A DNA stretch of 64,000 bases from CBDIHP01 sp965279195 (GCA_965279195.1 CBDIHP010000041.1:1-64000), one strand, 5' to 3'; positions 1-7,405 are shown, counted from the first letter of the stretch. Notes: a model not told the origin generated them from the letters alone. Translations and numbers: made by a program.

Positions 1-583
1 GGGGCCTGGCCATGTCGTCCTCCGCCGGCGTCGAGGCAGCGAGGCGGAGGAGCATCGAGCGTAGCCCGTCCGGCACCCGGACGGTTCGGGTCTGGAGCGA
101 CTTCAGCCCGATCCCGTAGCCCGCGAGTTCCGACCGGACGGCCTCGACGATCGTCCCTGCGAATCGGCCGTCCGGGGCAAGGAGCCCTTCAAAGTCGTGC
201 ACGCGGACCGCCCGAGACGCAGCGAGGTGGATGTCGGACTGGATCCGGTCCTCGAAGTTCCGGACCTCGTGCAGCGCGGATCTCGGGTCCACGACCCTGT
301 AGCGGGCGAGGAGGACGACGGTCACGGGCACGCAGTCGGCGGTGAGCGGCTCGTGGATCGTGACCAGTTGCTCGCGCTCTCGCATGTCCACGAGCACGAT
401 GTCGACCGCCGGCCGGAACCTGCGGGCGAACCGGCCGTGGCGGGGGATCTCGTAGCGCCCGCTGGGGAGGACGTCGACGAGCATCCCGTCCTCGTAGAGC
501 AGTCCTTTGTGGGTCTCGCGGATCACGACGACCGAGTTCTTCCTGATGAGCACGGGGCCCTCCCGAGGTTGCGGGCCTGTCAT
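1..583 (-). CDS. SPFH/Band 7 domain protein (slipin-like), 3' part cut off by window edge
   Basis: Reading the minus strand from ATG 583 gives an open frame that runs off the window start. After a short leader it reads VLIRKNSVVVIRETHKGLLY, then GRYEIPRHGRF and VDIVLVDMRERE. A beta-rich stretch of the type TADCVPVTVVLLARYRVVDP follows, and then a helical part with FEDRIQSDIHLAASRAVR and YGIGLKSLQTRTV. This order is that of the prohibitin/stomatin/slipin (SPFH) family, which forms oligomeric assemblies at membranes. An internal GTG at 553 is an alternative start, and neither start has a clear ribosome binding site. No N-terminal hydrophobic anchor is visible, unlike classical stomatins. The C-terminal coiled-coil end lies outside the window. 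Family is fairly sure; role is not known. Confidence 0.6.
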   Translation of the reverse strand, partial: MTGPQPREGPVLIRKNSVVVIRETHKGLLYEDGMLVDVLPSGRYEIPRHGRFARRFRPAVDIVLVDMREREQLVTIHEPLTADCVPVTVVLLARYRVVDPRSALHEVRNFEDRIQSDIHLAASRAVRVHDFEGLLAPDGRFAGTIVEAVRSELAGYGIGLKSLQTRTVRVPDGLRSMLLRLAASTPAEDDMARP

Positions 584-828
584 GGCCGCCGGGGTCGTGG
601 GGGGGAGATGGCCTCGACCTCGGCCGCCTCGTCGCGGGCGGGCCGAGGGAGAGCCGGGGACGCACTCCGAACATAGAACGCCGCGCCCGGGCGGGTCGGC
701 GAAATCTCGGGAATATTGCGGTCTCGTCGGATCCCGGCCCGGTCTGGTACGCTCGGAGCTTCGCGATCCGGCGAAAGGCGAACGATCGAGCGCGGACGCG
801 GGTCGATTCCAGATGGAAGGTGGCGGAG

Positions 829-1491
829 ATGGCAGACCGGGGGCCGGGTGGGAATCGGAGCGGTGGGAGTCGGCGTCCCCCGCCGACGCCGAGTCGTGGC
901 AGCATCGGGGGCCGTCCTCCGGGACCCCGCGGGGGCGGCCCGCCCCCGGGTCGGGGACCCCAGCCCGGCCCCGGGCCGCGCCCGAACAGACCCAATCCGC
1001 CGGGGCCGGGCCCCGGCCCCGGCGGCGGGCCGCGTCCTGTGCGGCGGGCGGGGGGGCTGAACCTCAAGCGGCTCGGCGGCGATGACTATGTCCTCGACCA
1101 CCCGAAATGCGTCCTGGAGATGGAACTCGACTACGCCGAGGGCATCGAGATCTGGCAGGCGGGCGACCCCGAGTCCGCGCGCGACGCCCTGCGATACGCG
1201 CTCCAGGGCTGCGGCGACAATATCTGGGTCCACGTCGCACTGGGGCGGATCGCGCTCCTGGATTTCCAGGACCCGGGCCTGGCCCGGGGCCATTTCGGCT
1301 ACGCCTTCGAACTCGCCGAGCGGGCCATCCCGCCGGGATTCCGGGGCGTCCTGCCGCCGAAGCATCCGATGAACCAGCCGCTCTACGACGCGATCGACGG
1401 CCTGATCGCCTGCCATGAGGCGCTCGGGAAGCCCGAACTCGCCGACGAACTCCGGAGGCAGGCCGACGCCTGGGTCGGCCGGATGAAGTGA
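829..1491 (+). CDS. Hypothetical TPR-like protein with Pro/Gly-rich N-terminus
   Basis: A 220-residue protein in two parts. Roughly the first 70 residues are almost only Pro, Gly and Arg and must be disordered. The remaining 150 residues hold helical pairs (MELDYAEGIEIWQAGDPESA, then RDALRYALQGCGDNIWVHVA) with the spacing of tetratricopeptide repeats, ending in a helix ELADELRRQADAWVGRMK. ATG 829 is preferred over an in-frame GTG at 820 because a GGAAGG ribosome binding site at 815-820 lies 8 bases before it. No catalytic motif is seen. TPRs usually bind other proteins, so an adaptor role is possible, but I do not recognise the family. The low-complexity 5' end makes reverse-strand reading frames look open here; these are shadows. 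Confidence 0.6.
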   Translation: MADRGPGGNRSGGSRRPPPTPSRGSIGGRPPGPRGGGPPPGRGPQPGPGPRPNRPNPPGPGPGPGGGPRPVRRAGGLNLKRLGGDDYVLDHPKCVLEMELDYAEGIEIWQAGDPESARDALRYALQGCGDNIWVHVALGRIALLDFQDPGLARGHFGYAFELAERAIPPGFRGVLPPKHPMNQPLYDAIDGLIACHEALGKPELADELRRQADAWVGRMK

Positions 1492-1790
1492 CGGGGGACT
1501 GGGATTTTTGAGGAAAACGTCGGCCTTCTCTCCAGTTTGTCGGCAGCCGGGCCGACAGTTCGACATCGCCGCTTTTTCGACTTGAGGCATTTCGGGAATG
1601 CGGATACAAGGTGCCTCGCACGGGACTCAAGCGAATGGATTCGCTCCAGACGTCGCGGGCGAGGCCGGTCCTTGACCGACTTCCCGCCCGTCACGCCTCC
1701 CTCAGATGAGCCTCAGGATGAGACCATGAGTGTCCGGAGCGTCCTCCCTTCCTCCCTCCCCTGCACAATGCGCCCGGCGTCGATCGTGCG
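1492..1790. other. Intergenic region upstream of ispE
   Basis: About 300 bases without a convincing gene. It holds one short perfect hairpin (arms 1538-1544 and 1551-1557, six-base loop) that could end transcription of the upstream TPR-like gene, but no T-tract follows it. No clear promoter was found. Confidence 0.3.
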
Positions 1791-2693
1791 ATGGGAATGG
1801 CTCCCATGATCGTGCGTCAGGATCCACACACCGGGGCGGTCACCGTCCTCGCCCCGGCCAAGCTCAATCTCTACCTGGAAGTCCTGGGCCGGCGCCCGGA
1901 TGGCTACCACGACCTCGAGTCGCTCATGGTGACCGTGGACCTCTACGACACGCTGGAGTTCGCCGACGCCCCCGGCGGCCCGATCTCGCTGGCCTGCGAC
2001 GACCCGTCGCTGCCGGTCGACTCGGGCAACCTGGTGGTCAAGGCGGCCGAGGTGTTGCGTACGGAGGCAGGCAGGCCGGAACTGGGGGCCTCGATCCGCC
2101 TGTCCAAGCAGATCCCCGCGCAGGCGGGGCTGGGCGGCGGCTCGAGCGACGCGGCCTCGACCCTCGCGGGTCTGGACCGACTCTGGGATTTGAAGACACC
2201 CCCCGAGCGACTGGATGCGCTCGCGGGGGAGATCGGCAGCGATGTGGCGTTCTTCCTCCATGCCCCGGCCGCCGTCTGCCGGGGCCGTGGAGAAAGGGTG
2301 GAGCCCTGGCTGCTCGGCAAGACGCTCCATTTCGTCCTCGTCTGCCCGCCCGTGGGCGTGAGCACCGTGTCGGTCTACCGCGCGTTGGTCCCGCCCGAAC
2401 GGCTGCATTCCATCGCGCCTTTCCTGGATGCCCTGGGTGGGGACGATCCGGGGGCCTTGGGGCGTGGCTTGTTCAACCGACTGCAACCGTTCGCCGAAGC
2501 TTCGTGCCCGAGCCTGATCCCGGTTCGGGACGCACTGGCGGAGCTTGGCCCGTATCTTGACGGGCACCTTATGAGTGGGAGCGGCTCGGCCTATTTCGGC
2601 CTCGCCCGCGACCTCAACGCGGCCCAAGACGCCGCGCGTCGTCTCGAATCGCTCGGACTAGGACGGGTCCGGGTCGTGACATGCGGCCCCTGA
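1791..2693 (+). CDS. ispE: 4-diphosphocytidyl-2-C-methyl-D-erythritol kinase
   Basis: IspE phosphorylates the 2-hydroxyl of CDP-methylerythritol with ATP, the fourth step of the MEP route to isoprenoids, in the cytoplasm. The 300-residue length fits this GHMP kinase. The N-terminal family motif APAKLNLYLEVLGRRPDGYH is present. The ATP-binding GHMP loop reads QAGLGGGSSDAAS near residue 120, and GSDVAFFL follows near 150. The C-terminal part has the usual LMSGSGSAYFGL glycine loop. In-frame ATGs at 1797 and 1806 are also possible starts and no ribosome binding site decides between them. The stop lies 38 bases before the spoVG start, so the two are probably cotranscribed. In Bacillus spoVG also lies near ispE, so the pairing looks conserved. 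Confidence 0.93.
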   Translation: MGMAPMIVRQDPHTGAVTVLAPAKLNLYLEVLGRRPDGYHDLESLMVTVDLYDTLEFADAPGGPISLACDDPSLPVDSGNLVVKAAEVLRTEAGRPELGASIRLSKQIPAQAGLGGGSSDAASTLAGLDRLWDLKTPPERLDALAGEIGSDVAFFLHAPAAVCRGRGERVEPWLLGKTLHFVLVCPPVGVSTVSVYRALVPPERLHSIAPFLDALGGDDPGALGRGLFNRLQPFAEASCPSLIPVRDALAELGPYLDGHLMSGSGSAYFGLARDLNAAQDAARRLESLGLGRVRVVTCGP

Positions 2694-2731
2694 GCAACCG
2701 ATTGACCACGCTTCGTAAAGGAGTACCGGCT

Positions 2732-3370
2732 GTGGAAATCACCGAAGTCCGCATCAAGCTCATGGAAGACAACTCGGGCAGCAACGAACGGCTGCAGGCC
2801 TTCTGCAGCATCACCTTCGACGACATGTTCGTCATTCGCGACCTCAAGATCATCGAGGGCGCGAAGGGCTTCTTCGTCGCGATGCCGTCACGCAAGCTGA
2901 CCGATCGGTGCGGTCACTGCGGGACCAAGAACCACCTCCGGAGCCGCTTCTGCAACCAGTGCGGCAGCCGGCTCGACGAGAACCGCGCCCTCCGCGACGC
3001 CGACGGCCGCGCCAAGCTGCACGCCGACATCGCGCACCCGATCAACTCGATGTGCCGCGAGAAGATCCAGAGCGCCGTCCTCGCCTCCTACGCCGACGAG
3101 CTCGAACGCTCCAAGCTCCCCGGCTACATCTCCCGCTACGACGACCTCGACGGCGAGTTCGACGAGGCGCCGATCCTGCCCGACGCCAACAACCCGATGG
3201 CCCACGCGTCCGAGCCCCCGCTCCGCCGCGGGCCGCTCCGGGGCCACACCCAGCACAGCCGCAGCGGCATCCTCCGCGGGCCCCACGTCTCCCCCCGCGC
3301 CCCCCGCGAGCCCCAGGAGAACCTGGCCGAGCGCGGCGAGTCGACCGAGCGCTTCGGCAACGGCCTCTGA
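2732..3370 (+). CDS. spoVG: SpoVG family protein with inserted zinc ribbon and C-terminal tail
   Basis: SpoVG is a small protein reported to bind nucleic acid and, in Firmicutes, to affect septation and gene expression. Here the first half (VEITEVRIKLMED, then FCSITFDDMFVIRDLKIIEG and KGFFVAMPSRK) matches SpoVG. The second half (DIAHPINSMCREKIQSAVL) resumes about 45 residues later. Between them lies an insertion with CGHC and CNQC pairs, a classic four-cysteine zinc ribbon. A charged, Pro/Arg-rich tail of about 70 residues follows, so the protein has 212 residues against about 90 in Bacillus. The GTG start at 2732 is chosen because an AAAGGAG site lies at 2717-2723; the ATG at 2681 would overlap ispE. 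The partner of the zinc ribbon is unknown. Confidence 0.85.
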   Translation: MEITEVRIKLMEDNSGSNERLQAFCSITFDDMFVIRDLKIIEGAKGFFVAMPSRKLTDRCGHCGTKNHLRSRFCNQCGSRLDENRALRDADGRAKLHADIAHPINSMCREKIQSAVLASYADELERSKLPGYISRYDDLDGEFDEAPILPDANNPMAHASEPPLRRGPLRGHTQHSRSGILRGPHVSPRAPREPQENLAERGESTERFGNGL

Positions 3371-3400
3371 GCCGACGACCGGGGAACGACCTCAGATCAA

Positions 3401-3441
3401 CCGGACGGCCGGCGACCCAGGAAGGGACGCCGGCCGTCCGG
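3401..3441 (+). terminator. Hairpin terminator after spoVG
   Basis: Perfect 14-bp stem (3401-3414 with 3428-3441) and a 13-base loop, 30 bases after the spoVG stop. Only a weak T-run follows. It separates spoVG from the retron promoter. Confidence 0.6.
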
Positions 3442-3459
3442 CGTTTCCGGACCTCCCGG

Positions 3460-3488
3460 TTGACTCCCGCGCCTCCGAACTCGATAGT
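3460..3488 (+). promoter_or_regulatory. Sigma-70-type promoter of the retron RNA
   Basis: TTGACT at 3460-3465 and GATAGT at 3483-3488 are 17 bases apart, close to the ideal -35/-10 pair. Transcription would begin near 3495, directly at the left repeat (a1) of the putative msr-msd RNA. The position right after a hairpin terminator supports an independent unit. Confidence 0.55.
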
Positions 3489-3494
3489 AGCCAT

Positions 3495-3706
3495 TCACGA
3501 ACGGAGGGGCCGGCCCGAGACCTTTTCTGCGGCGTTCCGCCGCGGTTGACCACGCCCACGTTCGCGTCCCCAAGGCCGTTGTTCTTTTGGCCCGTCGCGA
3601 TGGCTACGGGTCGGACTGAGGCAACAGACGTTTCCGACCCGTAGCCATCGCGACGGGCCTCGGTGAACGACCTTGGTCGCCGCTTCGAAGTCGGGCCGGC
3701 CCCTCC
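3495..3706 (+). ncRNA. Putative retron msr-msd RNA
   Basis: This stretch has the layout of a retron RNA, the template and primer for multicopy single-stranded DNA. A 16-base arm at 3503-3518 (a1) is the exact reverse complement of 3691-3706 (a2), so the ends pair. G3519, the first base after a1, is a candidate branch guanosine, although its context is AGA and not the common AGC. The msr part holds a small hairpin (3527-3534 with 3538-3545, loop TTC). A perfect 27-bp hairpin at 3589-3659 would be the msd. The reverse transcriptase starts 69 bases after a2. The roles are inferred from this geometry; no RNA or DNA product has been shown here. Confidence 0.7.
3589..3659 (+). repeat. Perfect 27-bp inverted repeat (putative msd hairpin)
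   Basis: Arms 3589-3615 and 3633-3659 are perfect reverse complements with a 17-base loop. The stem is too long for an ordinary terminator and no T-tract follows. It lies inside the a1/a2 pair, where retrons carry the long msd hairpin that is copied into DNA. Confidence 0.8.
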
Positions 3707-3775
3707 CTCGTTTCTCCCGTCATTGACGCCGGCGCCCCCGCGCCTCCTCGATCGGCCACCCCGACGGATCGCGCG

Positions 3776-5422
3776 ATGTCGTTCTGGCAGCGTCTGAAGG
3801 CGTTTCTCTTCGGCGACGTCCCCGCCCCGGTCGCACGCCGCGTGGCCCCCGCCCTCGCTCGGCCGACGCCGCGACAAACCTCGCCCCTCCCCCCGGCCGC
3901 CGAGCCGCCGTCGCTCATCGATGCCGAACTCGACGCGGCCGCGTTCGCCCAGCAGAAGCCGATCCCGGGCAAGGATCCGAAGCAGGTCGAGCCCGCCGCG
4001 TCCGACTTCCTGCCGATCTCGAACGACGAACTCCGCGACGCCGTGAAAGGCCGGAACCTCACGCGCAATCCGTGGTTTGGCCGCCGTGACCGGATCCCGC
4101 TCGCCGACGACGAGCGGACCCAACTCATCGACCGATCGATGATCGCCAACGGCATCCTCTCGGCCGAGCAACTCGCCGAGATCCATGCCGTCTCCGCCGA
4201 GATGGAGCGGCTGAACCCGTCGGACGTCACGATTTACCACCGCGTCGCGCAGACGGTTCAGTCTGCGGTCGACGCCGACAAGGCCGCCAGGGACGCCATC
4301 AAGGCCCAGAAGAAGTCCGAGTCCGCCGCCCGCCGCGAGGCCCGACAGACCGCGATCGAGAATCGGAAGGCGACCGACATCGTCTTCCTGGGGCAGGGGG
4401 TCTCCGCACGCCTTGCCCACAGCGAGAGCCAGCTCGATCAACTGGCCGCGAAGGGCCTGCCCCAGCTCAGCACGCCCGCCGACGTGGCGGCCGCACTGGG
4501 CGTGTCGATCCCTCGCCTCCGCTGGCTGACCTTCCACAATGACGCCGCGACCCGCGTCCACTACTTCCGGTTCGAGGTGAAGAAGAAGAGCGGGGGGACG
4601 CGGGTCCTCCACTCCCCGCACCGCGAACTGGCCGCCGTCCAGCGCTGGGTGTTCCGCGAGATCCTGACGAAGCTCGAAGTCCACGACGCCGCTCACGGCT
4701 TCGTCGCCGGACGCTCGACCCTCAGCAATGCGACGCCGCACGCCGGGAAAGACGTCGTGGTGAATCTGGATCTGAAGGACTTCTTCCCGAGCATCCACTT
4801 CCCGCGGGTCCGCTCGCTCTTCGAGCGAGCTGGCTATTCCGGGGCGGTCGCCACAATCCTGGCCCTGATTTGCACCGAGAGCCCCCGGACCCAGGTCGTC
4901 TATACCGGCAGCACTTACCAGGTCGCGAACGGCCCCCGCGCCTTACCCCAGGGGGCTTGCACCAGCCCGGCCCTCTCGAACTTGATTGCCCTCAGGCTCG
5001 ACCGGCGGCTGTCCGGCCTCGCGGCGAAGATGGGGCTGACCTATACCCGATACGCCGACGACCTCACCTTCTCCGGCGGCACCGAATTCCGCGACCGCGT
5101 CGGCTACCTGATGGCCCGCGTCCGGAACATCTCGGAGGCGGAAGGCTTCACGGTCAACGAGTCCAAGAGCCGGGTCCTGCGGCGTTCGACGGCCCAGGTC
5201 GTGACCGGGCTCGTCGTGAACGACCGCCCGAATCTCCCCCGCGCCGAGCGACGACGCCTCCGCGCCGTCCTGCACCAGGCGGGCAAGCAGGGGCTCGACG
5301 CCCAGTCCCGGCCGGGCCGGCCGCCGATCCGCCAGTGGCTGCTGGGGATGATCTCGTACCTGAAGATGGTCCGGCCCGAGCTGGGCCAGCGGCTCCGCGA
5401 GCGGTTCGACGCCCTGACTTGA
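3776..5422 (+). CDS. Retron-type reverse transcriptase with long N-terminal extension
   Basis: This 548-residue protein should reverse-transcribe the adjacent msr-msd RNA. The RT part starts near residue 227. It has KKSGGTRVLHSP (270-281), the retron X motif NATPH at 318-322 (NAxxH), motif A LDLKDFFPSI with D332, LPQGACTSPALSN (390-402), the catalytic YADD at 426-429, and the retron Y motif VTG at 476-478. Together NAxxH and VTG separate retrons from group II intron and DGR enzymes, and no maturase or HNH domain is present. Residues 1-226 are extra: Pro/Ala-rich at first, then helical and charged with a likely coiled coil at 155-200. I recognise no domain there; it may be the effector, because no separate effector gene lies nearby. 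Neighbours are housekeeping genes, so this looks like an insertion between spoVG and tadA. Confidence 0.88.
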   Translation: MSFWQRLKAFLFGDVPAPVARRVAPALARPTPRQTSPLPPAAEPPSLIDAELDAAAFAQQKPIPGKDPKQVEPAASDFLPISNDELRDAVKGRNLTRNPWFGRRDRIPLADDERTQLIDRSMIANGILSAEQLAEIHAVSAEMERLNPSDVTIYHRVAQTVQSAVDADKAARDAIKAQKKSESAARREARQTAIENRKATDIVFLGQGVSARLAHSESQLDQLAAKGLPQLSTPADVAAALGVSIPRLRWLTFHNDAATRVHYFRFEVKKKSGGTRVLHSPHRELAAVQRWVFREILTKLEVHDAAHGFVAGRSTLSNATPHAGKDVVVNLDLKDFFPSIHFPRVRSLFERAGYSGAVATILALICTESPRTQVVYTGSTYQVANGPRALPQGACTSPALSNLIALRLDRRLSGLAAKMGLTYTRYADDLTFSGGTEFRDRVGYLMARVRNISEAEGFTVNESKSRVLRRSTAQVVTGLVVNDRPNLPRAERRRLRAVLHQAGKQGLDAQSRPGRPPIRQWLLGMISYLKMVRPELGQRLRERFDALT

Positions 5423-5435
5423 GGGGGCCAACCCC

Positions 5436-5464
5436 TTGCCAAACGACAATCCGGACGCTATGTT
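5436..5464 (+). promoter_or_regulatory. Promoter of tadA
   Basis: TTGCCA at 5436-5441 and TATGTT at 5459-5464 with a 17-base spacer, placing the start of transcription near 5471, about 48 bases before the tadA ATG. Confidence 0.5.
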
Positions 5465-5518
5465 CTAGCTCGTTCGGGATTCGAGGCTCGGCCCGATTCT
5501 GTGCGGTCGTGAACGTTC

Positions 5519-6025
5519 ATGACGTCCCCCGACTTCTCGGAATTGGACCCGCACTCGTTCGACATCGCCATGATGCGACAGGCTCTTGAGCTTGCCCATC
5601 GAGCCGCGATGCAGGATGAGGTTCCTGTGGGGGCCATCGTGGTCCGCGACCGTCAGGTCGTGGCCCGGGGCTATAACCTTCGGGAGCACCTGAATGATCC
5701 CACCGCGCACGCTGAGCGACTTGTCCTGACCGAAGCCGGTCGGGCACTTCGTTCCTGGCGGCTTGAGGGCTGCACGCTCTACGTGACCCTCGAACCCTGC
5801 CCGATGTGCGCCGGGGCGATCCTCCAGGGCCGGATCTCGCGACTCGTCTACGGTGCCGCCGACCCCAAAGCGGGCGCCTGCCGGAGCCTTTACCGTCTGG
5901 CCGACGACCCCCGGTTGCCTCACCGAGTGGCGATCACCCCGAACCTCCTCGCAGACGAATGCGGCCTCGTCCTCAAACGCTTCTTCGAGACCCGCCGCCA
6001 GGGCCCTCGAAACCCGAGCGACTGA
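5519..6025 (+). CDS. tadA: tRNA-specific adenosine deaminase TadA
   Basis: TadA converts adenosine 34 to inosine in the anticodon of tRNA-Arg(ACG), using a zinc-activated water. The protein has 168 residues, the normal length. The zinc and proton-shuttle site is HAE at residues 64-66 (H64, E66), and the second site is PCPMC at 93-97 (C94, C97). The N-terminus carries the usual helix MRQALELAHRAAMQDEVPVG. A good promoter lies at 5436-5464. A tRNA-Ser gene follows 15 bases after the stop in the same direction and may be read from the same transcript. The family also contains guanine and cytosine deaminases, but the CAGAI and SLYRL contexts fit TadA. Confidence 0.9.
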   Translation: MTSPDFSELDPHSFDIAMMRQALELAHRAAMQDEVPVGAIVVRDRQVVARGYNLREHLNDPTAHAERLVLTEAGRALRSWRLEGCTLYVTLEPCPMCAGAILQGRISRLVYGAADPKAGACRSLYRLADDPRLPHRVAITPNLLADECGLVLKRFFETRRQGPRNPSD

Positions 6026-6040
6026 GCCGAGCCCACCCCC

Positions 6041-6127
6041 GGAGGGGTGCCTGAGTGGTTGAAAGGGCCGGTCTCGAAAACCGGTGTAGGTGCAAGCCTA
6101 CCGTGGGTTCGAATCCCACCTCCTCCG
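6041..6127 (+). tRNA. tRNA-Ser(CGA)
   Basis: An 87-base class II tRNA. The acceptor arms GGAGGGG (6041-6047) and CTCCTCC (6120-6126) pair with one G-T wobble, and the discriminator is G6127. The anticodon loop CTCGAAA gives CGA at 6075-6077, which reads UCG. A long variable arm and a T-arm of GTGGG-TTCGAAT-CCCAC follow. The 3' CCA is not encoded. Confidence 0.95.
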
Positions 6128-6158
6128 CTTCCGAGATAGCTTGAGATGGAACGACGAT

Positions 6159-6181
6159 GAGCCGCGACCTGGTCGCGGCTC
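6159..6181. terminator. Hairpin between tRNA-Ser and the convergent endonuclease III-like gene
   Basis: An 11-base arm (6159-6169) pairs with 6171-6181; short ACGAC/GTCGT arms outside extend it. It lies between genes that face each other, so it may stop both transcripts. Confidence 0.6.
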
Positions 6182-6206
6182 TTGTCGTTTCGAAGCTTCG
6201 TCTACG

Positions 6207-6884
6207 CTACTCTTCGATCGGGCCGCTGGCGGGGAGGAGGGGGCGGAGGGGGCAACATTCGCAGTGGGGGCGGGCGACCTTGCAGTGGGTGGCGGCGACT
6301 TGCTGGAGTTGGCCGGAGAGCCAGGCGAGTTCGGGGGCGGCGCCCGGGGCGAGAGATTCGAAGGTGGAGCGGGCTTCGTCCTCGTCCATGCTGGGGTCGA
6401 TCCAGCCGTGGCGGGCGAAGATGCGGTAGGAGGGGCGGTCGATGGGGTAGGTGGGTCGGCCCAGGGCGAGGAGCAGGGCATCGACGGTTGAGCGGCCCAG
6501 GCCCTTGATGCGACGCCACTCGGCTCGGAGGTCGTCGGTGGAGTGGTCGACCGGGTCGCCGTCCGGGCAGGAGGCGGCGAACCATTCGGAGAGTTTCAGG
6601 AGCGGGCCGACGGTCTTCGGGGAGATCGCGAGGCGGTGGGTCCGGAAGAGCGTGTCGAGGTCGCGCGGGCGGATGCCGGCGAGTTCGCCGGGTTCGAGCA
6701 GGCCCTCGTCGCGCAGCAGGGCGATGGCCTTGTCGGCGACTTGAGGGGAGATGGATTGTTCCAGGCCCGCGCGGATCAGGGCGAGGAAGGGTTCGTCATC
6801 CGGGCTCGGCCGTCCCGAGGGTGCCGAGCCGGAAGACTTGAGGACGGCCAGGAGCGACTTCAATCCCTCGTACTGGCCGTCCAT
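6207..6884 (-). CDS. Endonuclease III-like HhH-GPD protein with altered active site
   Basis: A 225-residue member of the helix-hairpin-helix DNA glycosylase family, which removes damaged bases from DNA. The HhH motif is IKGLGRSTVDALLL (126-139), the catalytic Asp is D149 in YPIDR, and a cysteine cluster sits at 201-211. Two features are unusual. The Lys that gives Nth its lyase activity is Ser132 here (GRST in place of GRKT). The cluster reads C201-x6-C208-x-C210-C211, and the fourth cysteine of the usual Cx6Cx2Cx5C pattern is absent from its normal place, so the 4Fe-4S cluster may be altered or use C210. A monofunctional glycosylase is the simplest guess. It lies 22 bases after rpsT in the same direction. 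Confidence 0.7.
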   Translation of the reverse strand: MDGQYEGLKSLLAVLKSSGSAPSGRPSPDDEPFLALIRAGLEQSISPQVADKAIALLRDEGLLEPGELAGIRPRDLDTLFRTHRLAISPKTVGPLLKLSEWFAASCPDGDPVDHSTDDLRAEWRRIKGLGRSTVDALLLALGRPTYPIDRPSYRIFARHGWIDPSMDEDEARSTFESLAPGAAPELAWLSGQLQQVAATHCKVARPHCECCPLRPLLPASGPIEE

Positions 6885-6906
6885 GAGTGGGAGCCCCGGG
6901 AGGGCG

Positions 6907-7212
6907 TCAGGCCGACTTGGCCTTGGCGACGGCGGCCTGGTAGTCGCGGGTGAGCTTGCTCTTGCGACGGGCCGCGGTGTTCGGGTGGTAGACGCGGCGG
7001 ACGCCGGCCTTGTCGATCTTGCCGACGGTCAGCCGGAAGTCGGCCTCGGCCTTCTCGAACTCCTTGGCGACGATGGCGGCCATCATCCGCTTGGTGTACG
7101 TCTTGATCAGCTTCTTGGTGATCCGGTTGTGGAGCCGGCGCTTCTCGGACTGCTTGAGACGCTTGATGGCGGTGAGGGTCTTGACCTTCTTCGCTTTGTC
7201 TTTGTCGGCCAT
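6907..7212 (-). CDS. rpsT: 30S ribosomal protein S20
   Basis: S20 binds 16S rRNA in the body of the small ribosomal subunit. The 101-residue basic helical protein reads KTLTAIKRLKQSEKRRLHNR near the start, then YTKRMMAAI, DKAGVRRVYHPNTAARRKS and a C-terminal KLTRDYQAAVA, which is the S20 pattern. It is slightly longer than the E. coli protein (87 residues). It is read as the first gene before the endonuclease III-like gene. Confidence 0.95.
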   Translation of the reverse strand: MADKDKAKKVKTLTAIKRLKQSEKRRLHNRITKKLIKTYTKRMMAAIVAKEFEKAEADFRLTVGKIDKAGVRRVYHPNTAARRKSKLTRDYQAAVAKAKSA

Positions 7213-7372
7213 TGAACCTTCGGTCGGCTAGGGGACTGGCTGGGCCCGGCACCAGGCCGGGATTGTCGCCGCGTGGGCGGCGATCGGTCGACACATCGAC
7301 CGCTCCCGCGGGTCGTGGCATGAACCTGGCATGCCCATTGAGGACGCCCGCGTGAGAATCTCAAACAATAAC

Positions 7373-7405
7373 GGAAGGCCCCGTCGCCTGGCAACGGGGC
7401 CTTCC
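7373..7405 (-). terminator. Terminator of the efflux operon
   Basis: A perfect 12-bp stem (7373-7384 with 7394-7405) with a 9-base loop. Read on the minus strand it is followed by a T-rich GTTATTGTTT, and it lies 32 bases after the permease stop. Confidence 0.7.

Noticed and set aside
3776..5422. Reverse transcriptase as part of a group II intron or diversity-generating retroelement.
   Set aside because: No maturase or endonuclease domain, no intron RNA domains and no template/variable repeat pair were seen; NAxxH and VTG fit retrons.
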